Shown in pieces: positions 25,891 through 34,120 of a DNA stretch of 64,000 nt (the stretch's first letter is position 1; each line of letters starts with the position of its first letter). The notes under the pieces were generated by a model. The model searched no databases. It saw nothing but the letters and a program-made list of their open reading frames with translations, and was not told the DNA's origin. The translations under genes and the position numbers were made by a program. This stretch comes from Theionarchaea archaeon (GTDB lineage Archaea; Methanobacteriota_B; Thermococci; Methanofastidiosales; SZ-28-30): assembly GCA_018992685.1 (NCBI GenBank), contig JACVGT010000002.1, positions 1 to 64,000 on the forward strand, written 5' to 3'.

Positions 25891-26035
25891 TGGTGTGCAC
25901 TTCAGAGTGCTGACTGATAGATACTGATAGTAGGAAAGGAAAACCTTTTAACGGTTTAGTGGAATGTCTGTACATCATGAGCTCTTCACATTCAATGAGA
26001 TATTGCTTGAAGAGTTCTCTCGCGGAAGTGGGATC

Positions 26036-26728
26036 GTGAAATACCAATGGGTCATTTCTGTTCTGGTAGGGATGGTGCTTCTTACACCACTTGGCCAGGC
26101 CGGTACCGAGTATGTGTGGACTGAGAGAGGGTGTAATGCATCATATACTGTTGGAGAGAAGATCACAGTCTATTTTGTAACGATCAAGGATGTAGAATTT
26201 GAATTGTGGGCCTATGACGTTCTTATGAGAGAAACCGTGCTTGCATCAGGAGTAGGTGACGGAAGTACTTTCTTCGTTGAAGTAACTGCATCCATGCCGT
26301 CTGGCCCGTTCACCTTTGTGCTGAAGATGCCCTGCAATGAGGAATGCGAGGCATGTCTGTGTGATCTTGACCAGTGTACGCTGCACATCCAGGAGGAGGA
26401 GTGCGAAGGCCACTGCTCCAACGGCAAGCAGGACTGCGGAGAACGCGGTATAGACTGCGGCGGGGGATGTCCCTTCACGGATTCTGATGATGATGGAATA
26501 GAAGATTGCAGGGACCAATGTCCTGATACTGAGTGCAGAAGTATTAGTTTGAATGGATGCGAATTGGATTCAGATGGTGATTCCATCGGCGATTGTTCGG
26601 ACCAGTGTCCTTTGAGGAGAGGAGACTTATCCAATGGTGGATGCCCCACCGGGATGAATTATCCCCTGTATCTGGTAGGGGGTGTAGCAATTGTGGCAGC
26701 AGGCATTGCCGTGTGGAAGCTCAGATAG
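26036..26728 (+). CDS. Anchored surface protein with thrombospondin type-3-like calcium repeats
   Basis: Exported 230-residue protein. I prefer the GTG at 26036 because it begins a textbook signal peptide (KYQWVISVLVGMVLLTPLGQAG); the ORF-track ATG at 25964 would add 24 non-signal residues. An N-terminal beta domain (ASYTVGEKITVYFVT) is followed by a Cys-rich segment (CEACLCDLDQC, CSNGKQDCGERGIDCGGGC) and two Asp-rich calcium-binding loops (TDSDDDGIEDCRDQCPD, DSDGDSIGDCSDQCP) of thrombospondin type-3 form. A terminal helix YLVGGVAIVAAGIAVWKLR anchors it. It converges on dtxR with four bases between. Confidence 0.75.
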   Translation: MKYQWVISVLVGMVLLTPLGQAGTEYVWTERGCNASYTVGEKITVYFVTIKDVEFELWAYDVLMRETVLASGVGDGSTFFVEVTASMPSGPFTFVLKMPCNEECEACLCDLDQCTLHIQEEECEGHCSNGKQDCGERGIDCGGGCPFTDSDDDGIEDCRDQCPDTECRSISLNGCELDSDGDSIGDCSDQCPLRRGDLSNGGCPTGMNYPLYLVGGVAIVAAGIAVWKLR

Positions 26729-26732
26729 CAGG

Positions 26733-27155
26733 TTATTTCTGTTCAGGGCAGCATTCTCCTCTAGGTATGCCGTTCCCGTGTGGGCATTCCCGCGGATGAT
26801 CCAGGAATATGCACAGCTTTGTGGCAACTTCGCTTGAAATTGAATGCTCGCAAGAACAGGCAATTTCCTCAATATCTCTCCTGTCGATGTGAACTACTCT
26901 GTTCAGAAGCACTTCCATGAGTCTGTGGGCTCTTACTATTTGTTTGGCCTCTGTCTCCCCCTTTTCGGTCATAATAATCCCCTTTTGCCTTCTGTACGTG
27001 ACCAGCCCCTTTTTCTCCAGTTTTCTCAACATTTCTACGGCACTGGGGGGCTGCACATCCAGCAGCTGGGCTATATCCCTGATTCGACAGATACTGTCAC
27101 CGCTTTCCCTCAGGTACCACAGAGCTTCCAGATATTCTTCCCCGCTTTCACTCAT
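26733..27155 (-). CDS. DtxR/MntR-family metal-dependent transcriptional repressor
   Basis: Iron- or manganese-sensing repressor of 140 residues. An N-terminal winged helix (RIRDIAQLLDVQPPSAVEMLRKLEKKGLV) is followed by the metal-binding dimerisation domain (AHRLMEVLLNRVVHIDRRDIEEIAC, then CEHSISSEVATKLCIFLDHPRECPHGN), matching the family's usual two-domain core with no SH3-like third domain. The start ATG overlaps the feoB stop as ATGA; the ORF-track extension is rejected. A DtxR-box-like palindrome at the feoA start suggests it represses its own operon when metal is plentiful. Confidence 0.93.
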   Translation of the reverse strand: MSESGEEYLEALWYLRESGDSICRIRDIAQLLDVQPPSAVEMLRKLEKKGLVTYRRQKGIIMTEKGETEAKQIVRAHRLMEVLLNRVVHIDRRDIEEIACSCEHSISSEVATKLCIFLDHPRECPHGNGIPRGECCPEQK

Positions 27156-29053
27156 ATCAAAATCCCTCCTGCTCTCACCAAGAGAGCCAGAATCACCGCC
27201 AGCCCAGTTGTCAAGAATACAATGGACACCGTTCTTTGGATCCCAAATTCCTTTAACAGAACGCCAATGGTAGCAACACATGGAACATAAAACATGACGA
27301 ACACCGTGAATGTCAAGACCTGTACTCGTGTCAGAACGTTGAGCACCTGAGATGTACCCAGAGCCTGGATCAACATGACCAGAGAGAGTTCTTTCTTCAA
27401 TACACCAAATACGAGAGTCACTCCCACTGCAGCGGGGAGGCCCAGCACCATTGTGATTGGGCTGAGAGCCTGGTTAATGGAGAAATCAACTCCTACGTAG
27501 GTCATGAGACTGAGCACAGAACTTCCTCCTATGAGAAGAGGCCATGCAATGTATATAAACTCTCTCACCCGAAGCCAGGTTTTCAACAACACGTTCTTTA
27601 CAGAAGGAACGTGGTACGTTGGAATTTCAAGGATGAGTCCCGGGGTAACCTCCGGCATGAACCGAGACATGACAAGACCCAGTGCTACGACCACTACTAT
27701 ATTGAAGGCGTAAAGACCTAAAGCAGCATTGGGAGATATGAAAAAGGCTACCAACCCTAAAATTACGGTAGTCCGGGCAGCACAGGGTATAAGAGTTGAT
27801 AAGGTGGCTGTAATGAAACGATCCCGTTCAGATTCCAGAATTCGAGTGGCCATTATTGCAGGAACAGTACACCCATACCCCAGTATGACGGGTATTACAG
27901 CCTTCCCGTGGAGACCAATCCTGTGCAGGAACGTATCCATGAGAAAAGCTATCCGGGGCAAGTACCCGATATCTTCTAGAATGGCAAGTCCAATCAGGAA
28001 AGGGACCAGGTAGGGCAGGACAATACCCACCCCTCCAGAGAATCCTTCCAGCACGCCTTCAGCCATTTCCAGTGGCAGCCCGCTCAGATACTCCGACAGG
28101 TGAGGCATGAGGTGTTCAAACGCGTGAAGAACGTAAGATTCCACGATTTGGCCAATTCCGAAAACCACATTAAAAAAGACGTAGAGGATAACAGCCAGGG
28201 CAACATATCCTCCGTACCTGTGCATTAGTACATCATCGAGCCGGTCTCTCAGAGAGATCTCGGGCTCTGTGACTACTCCTACTTTTTCGAAAATATTCAT
28301 AGCCTGGGCGTGCCTTTCTGAGGAGATTACTACATCTGCAGCTCTTCCGTGGGATTTTTCCAGTCGGCTTTGAAAGGTTCGCACCTTCTCCAGGATTTGT
28401 GAGTCTCCAATCGATTCTATGAAAAACTGGTCATTCTCCAGGAGTTTCAGTGCCAGAAGTCTGGATGGCACGTTTAAGGTTTCACTCTCTCCTATGAGTT
28501 CTCTTTCCAGTTCTGTTATAACCTTCTCGATATCTTTGCTGAACTCAATCTTGTGAGACAGGGTTCCTGCTCGAGCAGTGGCTATGGCAGCCTGGAATAC
28601 TTCTCTGATTCCCTTTCCCTTGACTGCAACAGCAGTTACCACTGGGATTCCCAAAATTCTCTTCAGCTGCTCTGTGTCTATATGTATTCCCTTTCGTTCT
28701 GCTTCATCCATCATGTTCAAGACAAGTACCAGAGGAATATCCAACTCTGCGATCTGAATGGTTAGTTCCAGGCTTCGTGACAGCCGGGAAGCGTCAACTA
28801 CATTGACGACCACGTCTGCTTCCTTTCGCAACAAGTACGTGCGGGCTTCAAGTTCTGCAAGATCAAAAGAAGTCAAGGAATACGTTCCCGGAAGATCCAC
28901 CACATCCAGGATCTGACCTGAAAACTGAACACGGGATTCGTTGTATTTCACCGTTTTTCCAGGGAAATTGGAGGTCACTGTCTTGTATCCAGCGATTTGG
29001 TTGAAAAGGGTACTCTTGCCGGAATTGGGTTGTCCTGCCATGGCCACGATCAT
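27152..29053 (-). CDS. feoB: Ferrous iron transport protein B
   Basis: GTP-dependent ferrous iron transporter of 633 residues. The G domain shows G1 GQPNSGKST at residue 7, G3 VVDLPGTYSL and G4 NMMDEA (N-x-x-D). The membrane part has two Gate-like modules with conserved IVLPYLVPFLIGLAILED, YGCTVPAIMATR (the conserved Cys/Pro pore motif) and IPCAARTTVI. Length is slightly under many bacterial FeoB proteins, as in other archaea. ATGA overlaps with feoA and with dtxR imply translational coupling of all three. Confidence 0.95.
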   Translation of the reverse strand: MIVAMAGQPNSGKSTLFNQIAGYKTVTSNFPGKTVKYNESRVQFSGQILDVVDLPGTYSLTSFDLAELEARTYLLRKEADVVVNVVDASRLSRSLELTIQIAELDIPLVLVLNMMDEAERKGIHIDTEQLKRILGIPVVTAVAVKGKGIREVFQAAIATARAGTLSHKIEFSKDIEKVITELERELIGESETLNVPSRLLALKLLENDQFFIESIGDSQILEKVRTFQSRLEKSHGRAADVVISSERHAQAMNIFEKVGVVTEPEISLRDRLDDVLMHRYGGYVALAVILYVFFNVVFGIGQIVESYVLHAFEHLMPHLSEYLSGLPLEMAEGVLEGFSGGVGIVLPYLVPFLIGLAILEDIGYLPRIAFLMDTFLHRIGLHGKAVIPVILGYGCTVPAIMATRILESERDRFITATLSTLIPCAARTTVILGLVAFFISPNAALGLYAFNIVVVVALGLVMSRFMPEVTPGLILEIPTYHVPSVKNVLLKTWLRVREFIYIAWPLLIGGSSVLSLMTYVGVDFSINQALSPITMVLGLPAAVGVTLVFGVLKKELSLVMLIQALGTSQVLNVLTRVQVLTFTVFVMFYVPCVATIGVLLKEFGIQRTVSIVFLTTGLAVILALLVRAGGILI

Positions 29054-29289
29054 CTGATAACCTCAACTGTCACCTTCATGGCAACCCCTCGTCCCAGAGC
29101 GACCTCACACGAGTTGACCTGCACTCTGACTGGACCTCTCCACAGGCTAGAGTTGGCCATGGTCACGACCTGTCCCGGGAGTATCCCCATCTCACACAGT
29201 CTCTGTCTGAGACCCCATCCTCCCTGCACTTCTACCACTGTTGCCTTTTGGCCAGGTTCCAGAGTATCCAATGTCTGAATTAGGCTCAC
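29050..29289 (-). CDS. feoA: Ferrous iron transport protein A
   Basis: Small 79-residue SH3-like cytoplasmic partner of FeoB. The family pattern LRQRLCEMGILPGQVVTM and the closing ALGRGVAMKVTVE are clear. The start is a GTG at the predicted transcription start (TATA 26 bases upstream), so the mRNA is probably leaderless. The start codon lies inside a DtxR-box-like inverted repeat. Confidence 0.92.
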   Translation of the reverse strand: MSLIQTLDTLEPGQKATVVEVQGGWGLRQRLCEMGILPGQVVTMANSSLWRGPVRVQVNSCEVALGRGVAMKVTVEVIR

Positions 29290-29293
29290 CTAA
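29280..29293. promoter_or_regulatory. DtxR-box-like operator over the feoA start
   Basis: The minus strand reads TTAGGTGAGCCTAA, with perfect TTAGG/CCTAA arms. It matches the first 14 bases of the classical DtxR operator (TTAGGTTAGCCTAACCTAA) at 13 positions and covers the predicted transcription and translation start of feoA-feoB-dtxR. Confidence 0.65.
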
Positions 29294-29310
29294 CTTTCTA
29301 GTGAGGGCAA

Positions 29311-29328
29311 ACTTATAAACCTTACGGT
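29311..29328 (-). promoter_or_regulatory. TATA/BRE promoter of feoA-feoB-dtxR
   Basis: The minus strand reads ACCGTAAGGTTTATAAGT: a BRE-like ACCGTAA and TATA centred 26 bases from the feoA GTG. Confidence 0.65.
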
Positions 29329-29478
29329 TGCTGAAGTGCTTGGAACTGAGGTGGCCTTTGAGGTGACTTTGTCAGTATAATCTCCACACAACACAAGGTC
29401 TCAGGTAGAATTGGGCTGGTAAAGAGGTATTATTCAGGTTCAAGCTTAGAATACCTTCAAAAGGAATGTAAGAAGAAA

Positions 29479-29489
29479 AGTATTTAAGG
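29479..29489 (+). promoter_or_regulatory. TATA box for the CBS membrane protein gene
   Basis: AGTATTTAAGG predicts a transcript start near 29510 and a leader of about 60 bases with GGAGGG before the ATG. Confidence 0.45.
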
Positions 29490-29571
29490 AAAGCAGAGGA
29501 AAAAGAGAAAGAGAGTCTTGGAGTTATTGTCTTGCATCAGAATGAGTCCTATGAATGTGGAGGGAAACAAA

Positions 29572-30327
29572 ATGAGAGAACGAAACCCGAGAGACTGGAA
29601 GACTCCGGAATTCTGCTTGGTTGTGGTCATGTTAGCGGTGCTTGTTCTTCTGGTTGGAATAGTGCTGTGGATGCCAATCAATATCCCTGCTGCGGACAAA
29701 ACAACGACAGGGAAGGACCTTCTTGAATATCGGAGAACTATCCTGACTGTCATAATCACTGCCTTTGGTGCATGGGTAGGGGCAGGAGCTGCGTATTTTT
29801 TTGGGCGTGAGAACCTTCGTGAGGCTGCGGAAAGTCTGCTGGAAATGCGGCAGCTCACACCGAGAGAATTTCTCCGCAGAATCCAAGTTCAAGAGATCCC
29901 GCCCAGAAAATTGACGTGGCGTGTCAAAAAAAGTGACAACATCAGGGACATCTTGGAAAGGCTCAGAAAAGATCCCAGCTACTGGTTTATTCCGGTTGTC
30001 ACAGATAAAAACACTCTGGAAACTGTCATCCATGAAGAGGCTGTGTGGCGATTCATAGACAGTAAGACCGAAGAGAAGATTGAACGTGACAAGATTGTGG
30101 GTGCGACAGTCTCGGATGTGCTTGACTACCTTAAGGGAAATGAGGATCTCAATAAGGTCGTTTCAGGGGCGTACGTACTAGTCAGTATGGATCAGAGTCT
30201 TGCAGACGCCGCAGACCTCATGGATGATAGAAATGTGAGTCTTGCCATCGTGAGAGATGAGGCAGGTATCCCCGTGGGATTTATCACTACAAAGGACGTG
30301 AGGGAAGCGCTCTTCCGATCCAGATAG
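29572..30327 (+). CDS. Membrane protein with a CBS domain pair
   Basis: A 251-residue protein. The ATG at 29572 follows GGAGGGAAACAAA; the ORF-track TTG is 18 codons earlier. Two membrane helices (LVVVMLAVLVLLVGIVLWMPI and LTVIITAFGAWVGAGAAYFFG) precede a short helical linker and two CBS motifs, the first around TWRVKKSDNIRDILERLRKD, the second around VLVSMDQSLADAADLMDDRN ending GFITTKDVREALF. CBS pairs bind adenine nucleotides, so this is probably a membrane sensor or regulatory subunit. No channel or transporter domain is attached. Confidence 0.75.
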   Translation: MRERNPRDWKTPEFCLVVVMLAVLVLLVGIVLWMPINIPAADKTTTGKDLLEYRRTILTVIITAFGAWVGAGAAYFFGRENLREAAESLLEMRQLTPREFLRRIQVQEIPPRKLTWRVKKSDNIRDILERLRKDPSYWFIPVVTDKNTLETVIHEEAVWRFIDSKTEEKIERDKIVGATVSDVLDYLKGNEDLNKVVSGAYVLVSMDQSLADAADLMDDRNVSLAIVRDEAGIPVGFITTKDVREALFRSR

Positions 30328-30451
30328 AGTCTTTGACGTCTCAGCTGAAGTCTTTCTGTGCCTGACGAATTGCTCGTTCGGTATACGCAAGTAGTGTTAC
30401 GCTTGAAGAGTTGGCAATAATTCTTTAAGCGGCAAAGGTCGAACGATTCAA

Positions 30452-30463
30452 AACTTATTTATT
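30452..30463 (+). promoter_or_regulatory. TATA box for the winged-helix regulator gene
   Basis: AACTTATTTATT predicts a start near 30484 and a leader of about 55 bases that ends in GGAGAAAGGATC before the ATG at 30539. Confidence 0.4.
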
Positions 30464-30538
30464 GGGACACGTCATTGAATGAATAGTGCACAGAGAACGT
30501 GACATCGAGGAGAAGGAGGAAAAGAGGGAGAAAGGATC

Positions 30539-31621
30539 ATGGACTTAACAACATCTGAAAAGAAACTCCTCACACTCATTGGAAAGAATCCCTCACATAC
30601 CAGGTCGGAATTGCTGCATGAGCTCAATTACAAACGGGCCACTACACTGAGCAGTAAAATGAGTGAATTGAAAGAGTCTGGATATATCAAGGGGCCATAC
30701 TACCACGTCAATCTGAATGCTGTATGTGAGACTCCCGTATTCAGCATGTTGGTTGAAATTCGATTCAGCCCCCACAACTACGATGTGGTCTTCAAGAGTA
30801 TTCTATGCATTGACTGCTGGGAGTGGATTTTTCCCGCCATACAGGGAGAGACACTCTTCGCATTTTTCAGATCCTGCGACTGTTCTCATCTCCACAGGTT
30901 GCTGAACTTTCTGAGGAATAGGGGGTTCATTGAGTACCGCTCATATTCTTCTCAGAACAGGTGGTTTGTGCAGAACCCAGACTTCTCAGGAAACATTTTT
31001 CCACAGACGTCTGATCTTTTTCGTCCTGTAGACATTGAGCTCTGCTATCCACATAAGGCTCATGACACCACGTGGCAATTTATCGATCTAAAAGTGATGC
31101 AATACCTCCAGGTGAGAACCAGCAGCATAACAGAAATACAGAAACTGGAAATGAACCTGCATAAGAGGTTCTGGAGGCGCCATCAAATCAAATACAGCAT
31201 TAGGAAGATTACTGAAGCGGGAATTGCGGAAAGAAAACATTACAACATTTCTCCCTATCCTCGAGGTGAGGAGTATGCATTTCTGTTGATGATTGAAGGT
31301 GACAGCATGGATGTTCTGCAGTTCATTTCGAATTTTGGCGAAGGATGCAGACTGTATAAGGCCTTCACGATAAGTGGTGAGACAGGGTTTCTATGGTGCT
31401 GGTGCAACCCCCAGGTCGGTCCAACGTTGATGAAGAGGCTTGATGGTCTTCGTCCGCGAATCGAAGCCCGCTGCCTCCCATTGAAATCCAGGGGATACGA
31501 TGATACCCTGAAGAAATCGTTTAACGAAGAGTATTTTGATCTTGAAAAGCAGAAGTGGACGTTTCGCTTCAAGAAATGCGAAGATGAAATAAAAAAGATA
31601 ATGGAAAGAAAGAACGAATAG
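30539..31621 (+). CDS. Winged-helix transcriptional regulator, two-unit Lrp-like
   Basis: A 360-residue putative DNA-binding regulator. The N terminus is a winged helix (TSEKKLLTLIGKNPSHTRSELLHEL, then ATTLSSKMSELKESGYI). A ligand-domain-like stretch follows, and a second unit begins near residue 175 with another helix-turn-helix-like segment (LKVMQYLQVRTSSITEIQKLEM) and a sensory-like region (EYAFLLMIEGDSMDVLQFI). This resembles duplicated Lrp/AsnC-type architecture, but I cannot name a family. Start set by GGAGAAAGGATC. A short hairpin after the stop may be its terminator. Confidence 0.6.
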   Translation: MDLTTSEKKLLTLIGKNPSHTRSELLHELNYKRATTLSSKMSELKESGYIKGPYYHVNLNAVCETPVFSMLVEIRFSPHNYDVVFKSILCIDCWEWIFPAIQGETLFAFFRSCDCSHLHRLLNFLRNRGFIEYRSYSSQNRWFVQNPDFSGNIFPQTSDLFRPVDIELCYPHKAHDTTWQFIDLKVMQYLQVRTSSITEIQKLEMNLHKRFWRRHQIKYSIRKITEAGIAERKHYNISPYPRGEEYAFLLMIEGDSMDVLQFISNFGEGCRLYKAFTISGETGFLWCWCNPQVGPTLMKRLDGLRPRIEARCLPLKSRGYDDTLKKSFNEEYFDLEKQKWTFRFKKCEDEIKKIMERKNE

Positions 31622-31662
31622 ATGCTTTTCAGCAGGGAGTGTCTTTATCATCACCTTCAACT

Positions 31663-31675
31663 CCCCCACAGGGGG
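31663..31675 (+). terminator. Possible hairpin terminator after the winged-helix gene
   Basis: CCCCC-ACA-GGGGG followed by TTATTCT lies 42 bases past the stop. The stem is strong, but the loop is only three bases and the T-run is weak. Confidence 0.3.
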
Positions 31676-31934
31676 TTATTCTCCAGATGATGTCCGGAAG
31701 AACTGATTTCTGTATTGTATTGTACATTCTAGACCACCTAGTGGGTGGATTGAGCAGGTACTTAAGAATCGTTTCGCCTTTATTACATATGCGAGGGATT
31801 CTCAAAATTTAAGAATTCACTGGGTTCAGATATGGGAACCCTCTCATATCTTTGGGAACCGGTGCGAGCAGAACCCGAGGGAACCCGGCGGAAGAGAAAT
31901 CAGTCTGAGACTGGAGAGAGCCCTGCAACCATGA
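31676..31934. other. Non-coding spacer with GGGAACC repeats
   Basis: Most of a 313-base gap without a credible gene. It contains a CCACC-TAGT-GGGTGG hairpin (about 31735-31748) and three GGGAACC copies near 31834, 31854 and 31879. The first forms an inverted repeat with GGGTTC just upstream. The function is unknown; it lies past the 3' end of the HTH-TPR gene. Confidence 0.35.
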
Positions 31935-33296
31935 TCATCCCTCTGGAGGGGTGATGAGATCCATTTCGAAACTGACAAGTGCATTGTATGCCCTTCTGAC
32001 ATCTTCTGAGGTCCCTGTTTGCAGCGCCTCCCTGTATTTTTCTTCAAGGAATTCTCTCTTTTCTTTCGCACTGATCTCTCTGACGTTTCGTTTCACTTTT
32101 CTGATCTCTACAGAGTCACCCAGCTGTTCATAGAGATGAAGACTTCTCTCCCAGTGTTCCCTGGCTCTGGCCAAGTCTTCTTTCCGGGCATAGCACAGTC
32201 CTTCATTATGAAGCGTGCCTGCAGTCCTGAATGCACAATTTCCTGCCAGGGCCAATGCTTTCTCAAACAATGCCAGAGCATCATCAATGTCATCATTCAT
32301 GTAGAGGCAGGAACCCAGATTGTTCAACACATCTGACAGCAGTGGGATATCCTGCACATCTTGAGCAATTCCTTGGCACCTTCTGTAGTAGTGCTCTGCC
32401 ACTAGGAAGCTCGATCTCTTGTATGACACGTTTCCCAGTCCCTTCAATGCGTATGCCCTCCCTCTGTCGTCTCCTGTCTCTCCACATATCCCCTCCATGC
32501 GGAGAAATGTTGCCTCTGCCTTGGCCAGGTCACCCTTCAATTCATAGACGTTTCCTAAAGTATAAAGTGCCCAGATACTCTGAGAGTTGTCCAACCCATC
32601 AGGGAGGACAGCATCCAAGGCATGAAAAAGTGCTGTGTCATCCTCCTCTCGTTCTCGCGTTACTTTCTCAAGTATCTTCTTGAGAGCAGTATCCCATTCC
32701 TCAGACGTTCGCAGCCGGGAAGCTGCATCCGCCTTTGTCATGTAAAAGATTTCTTCCCCTTTTTTCGAAAGTCTGTACTGACTCTGATCAATGTGGCTCT
32801 TTTTCTCATATGCTATGTACCCTTTCATTCTCAGGTGTTTCAAGTTCCGGTAGATGCTTGCTCTTGATACACCCTTTATACCACCAAGATATGTGTTGAA
32901 ATAAGCTTCAATTTCTCCTGTTGTAACGAACTGCCTTTTTCCGACCACATGAATGATGTGAACCATGATCTCCCAAGGTTTCACCTCCAATTCTTCCATT
33001 ACTTTGATGATTTTCTTTCCAATCTCTGTCTTGAGCTTCTCTGGGGCTGGCTGGGATTTCCTCACGTCTCCGAAGAGGTTTAGCCCTCTTGACGTGATTG
33101 TGTAGAAAGGAGGAATATCCTGCTTTTCGACTTTCAGGAGGTACTCCTGGGCAAGAAGCTTGAGCAGAATAGACTGGGCGCTGCCACCCCCAAGTTTTCT
33201 GGCTTGATCTTCTGTGATTTTTCTCCCGTGGCGACGTGCGAAGTCCAGCACCTCAACCATGAGCTCAACCTCCTGTTTGTCACTGACAAGAGTCAT
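31935..33296 (-). CDS. Winged-helix regulator with C-terminal TPR repeats
   Basis: A 453-residue protein. Residues 1-75 form a winged helix (KITEDQARKLGGGSAQSILLKLLAQEYL). Residues 95-190 form a second, PadR/MarR-like one (TTGEIEAYFNTYLGGIKGVSRASIYRNLKHLRMKGYI). The rest contains about five TPR units (SIWALYTLGNVYELKGDLAKAEATF; RAYALKGLGNVSYKRSSF; NNLGSCLYMNDDIDDALALFEKA). HTH-TPR proteins are usually transcriptional regulators that read protein or peptide partners. A TATA at 33316-33325 indicates a leaderless transcript. Position beside the CHAT-STAND gene suggests it may control that locus. Confidence 0.72.
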   Translation of the reverse strand: MTLVSDKQEVELMVEVLDFARRHGRKITEDQARKLGGGSAQSILLKLLAQEYLLKVEKQDIPPFYTITSRGLNLFGDVRKSQPAPEKLKTEIGKKIIKVMEELEVKPWEIMVHIIHVVGKRQFVTTGEIEAYFNTYLGGIKGVSRASIYRNLKHLRMKGYIAYEKKSHIDQSQYRLSKKGEEIFYMTKADAASRLRTSEEWDTALKKILEKVTREREEDDTALFHALDAVLPDGLDNSQSIWALYTLGNVYELKGDLAKAEATFLRMEGICGETGDDRGRAYALKGLGNVSYKRSSFLVAEHYYRRCQGIAQDVQDIPLLSDVLNNLGSCLYMNDDIDDALALFEKALALAGNCAFRTAGTLHNEGLCYARKEDLARAREHWERSLHLYEQLGDSVEIRKVKRNVREISAKEKREFLEEKYREALQTGTSEDVRRAYNALVSFEMDLITPPEG

Positions 33297-33315
33297 GAAG
33301 TGTCTGGGGAATTCA

Positions 33316-33325
33316 CTTTAATATG
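33316..33325 (-). promoter_or_regulatory. TATA box for the HTH-TPR gene
   Basis: The minus strand reads CATATTAAAG, centred about 25 bases from the ATG at 33296, implying a leaderless mRNA. Confidence 0.45.
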
Positions 33326-33515
33326 CGTTTTGGAGAGCTGGGCTGCGTTCCCATTACTAGTGATCTGTTCGTTCTTTGCCATAGGGACCCCCTTTCTTTC
33401 AAGTAACAGCTCTAGTGTGGGAAAACGCTGCTTGATAATGAAGCGTCATGACCTCGTCAAAAATCGCTGTATGTACCGTCTCGTACAACCTTTTTCCACG
33501 GTTGAATCAATAGCA

Positions 33516-33932
33516 TTATTGAAAATCCCTTTTATCCATGAGAAAGTCGACAATCTCCATGGAGAACTCAAGGGGAAATTCATTCTCTGACAAGAGCTTG
33601 AGCATCTTTTCTTCGAGGCCCTTGTTGCTTTCAGAATCCACCATGCGAGTCATCCCCGTGAAAAGGACATAAAAGGCTCGAACCACTTTGGGAGCCATGA
33701 CGCCCCTGTTCCCCTGGTGTGTTGATGGTTTTCCTGCATCCCTGACTGAGGGTCCCTCGAAATCCCACACTGCATTCCTGGCTGCATGGGCGACATTCTT
33801 CCGTTCCCCGATGGCTTCCATAAACGTCTCCCATATAATATGGAGGTAGGGGACTTCCTCGGGGTATTCTCGTTCTATGAATTCTTCTGCATACTGTCTG
33901 ACCTTGTCCACGATATCCTCTTTTGTGTTCAT
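33516..33932 (-). CDS. Unrecognised small helical protein divergent from the CHAT-STAND gene
   Basis: A 138-residue, soluble, mostly helical protein (EDIVDKVRQYAEEFIEREYPEEVPYL; GLEEKMLKLLSENEFPLEFSMEIVDFLMDKR). I know of no family. The ATG is preceded by GATGAGG and by a TATA at 33971-33980. It is transcribed away from the CHAT-NB-ARC-TPR gene, sharing a 190-base intergenic region, which suggests a functional link such as a regulator, inhibitor or protease target. Confidence 0.6.
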   Translation of the reverse strand: MNTKEDIVDKVRQYAEEFIEREYPEEVPYLHIIWETFMEAIGERKNVAHAARNAVWDFEGPSVRDAGKPSTHQGNRGVMAPKVVRAFYVLFTGMTRMVDSESNKGLEEKMLKLLSENEFPLEFSMEIVDFLMDKRDFQ

Positions 33933-33970
33933 GAATAATCCTCATCCCTCTCTTCTAACGTTCATTGATG

Positions 33971-33980
33971 CCTTATAAGA
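33971..33980 (-). promoter_or_regulatory. TATA box for the 138-residue gene
   Basis: The minus strand reads GTCTTATAAG, predicting a start near 33950 and an 18-base leader before the ATG at 33932. Confidence 0.45.
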
Positions 33981-34050
33981 CTTTATGGTGCTTCTTCATC
34001 TTTCATTTTTTCGTGCCACATCAGGAATGGTGCTGCACGATTCGTGCCAA

Positions 34051-34059
34051 ACCTATAAG
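34051..34059 (+). promoter_or_regulatory. TATA box for the CHAT-STAND gene
   Basis: ACCTATAAG predicts transcription from about 34082, inside the N-terminal extension proposed by the ORF track. It supports the ATG at 34121, which has GGAGGTTACG directly upstream. Confidence 0.5.
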
Positions 34060-34120
34060 AATGTGGGCATGCATGGTAATGGTAGACACTATCGGGAATT
34101 GCACAGAAACGGAGGTTACG

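Noticed and set aside
33965-34120. N-terminal 52-codon extension of the CHAT-STAND ORF
   Set aside because: A TATA lies inside it and a strong GGAGGT precedes the ATG at 34121; the extension is Cys/Trp/His-rich and not protein-like.
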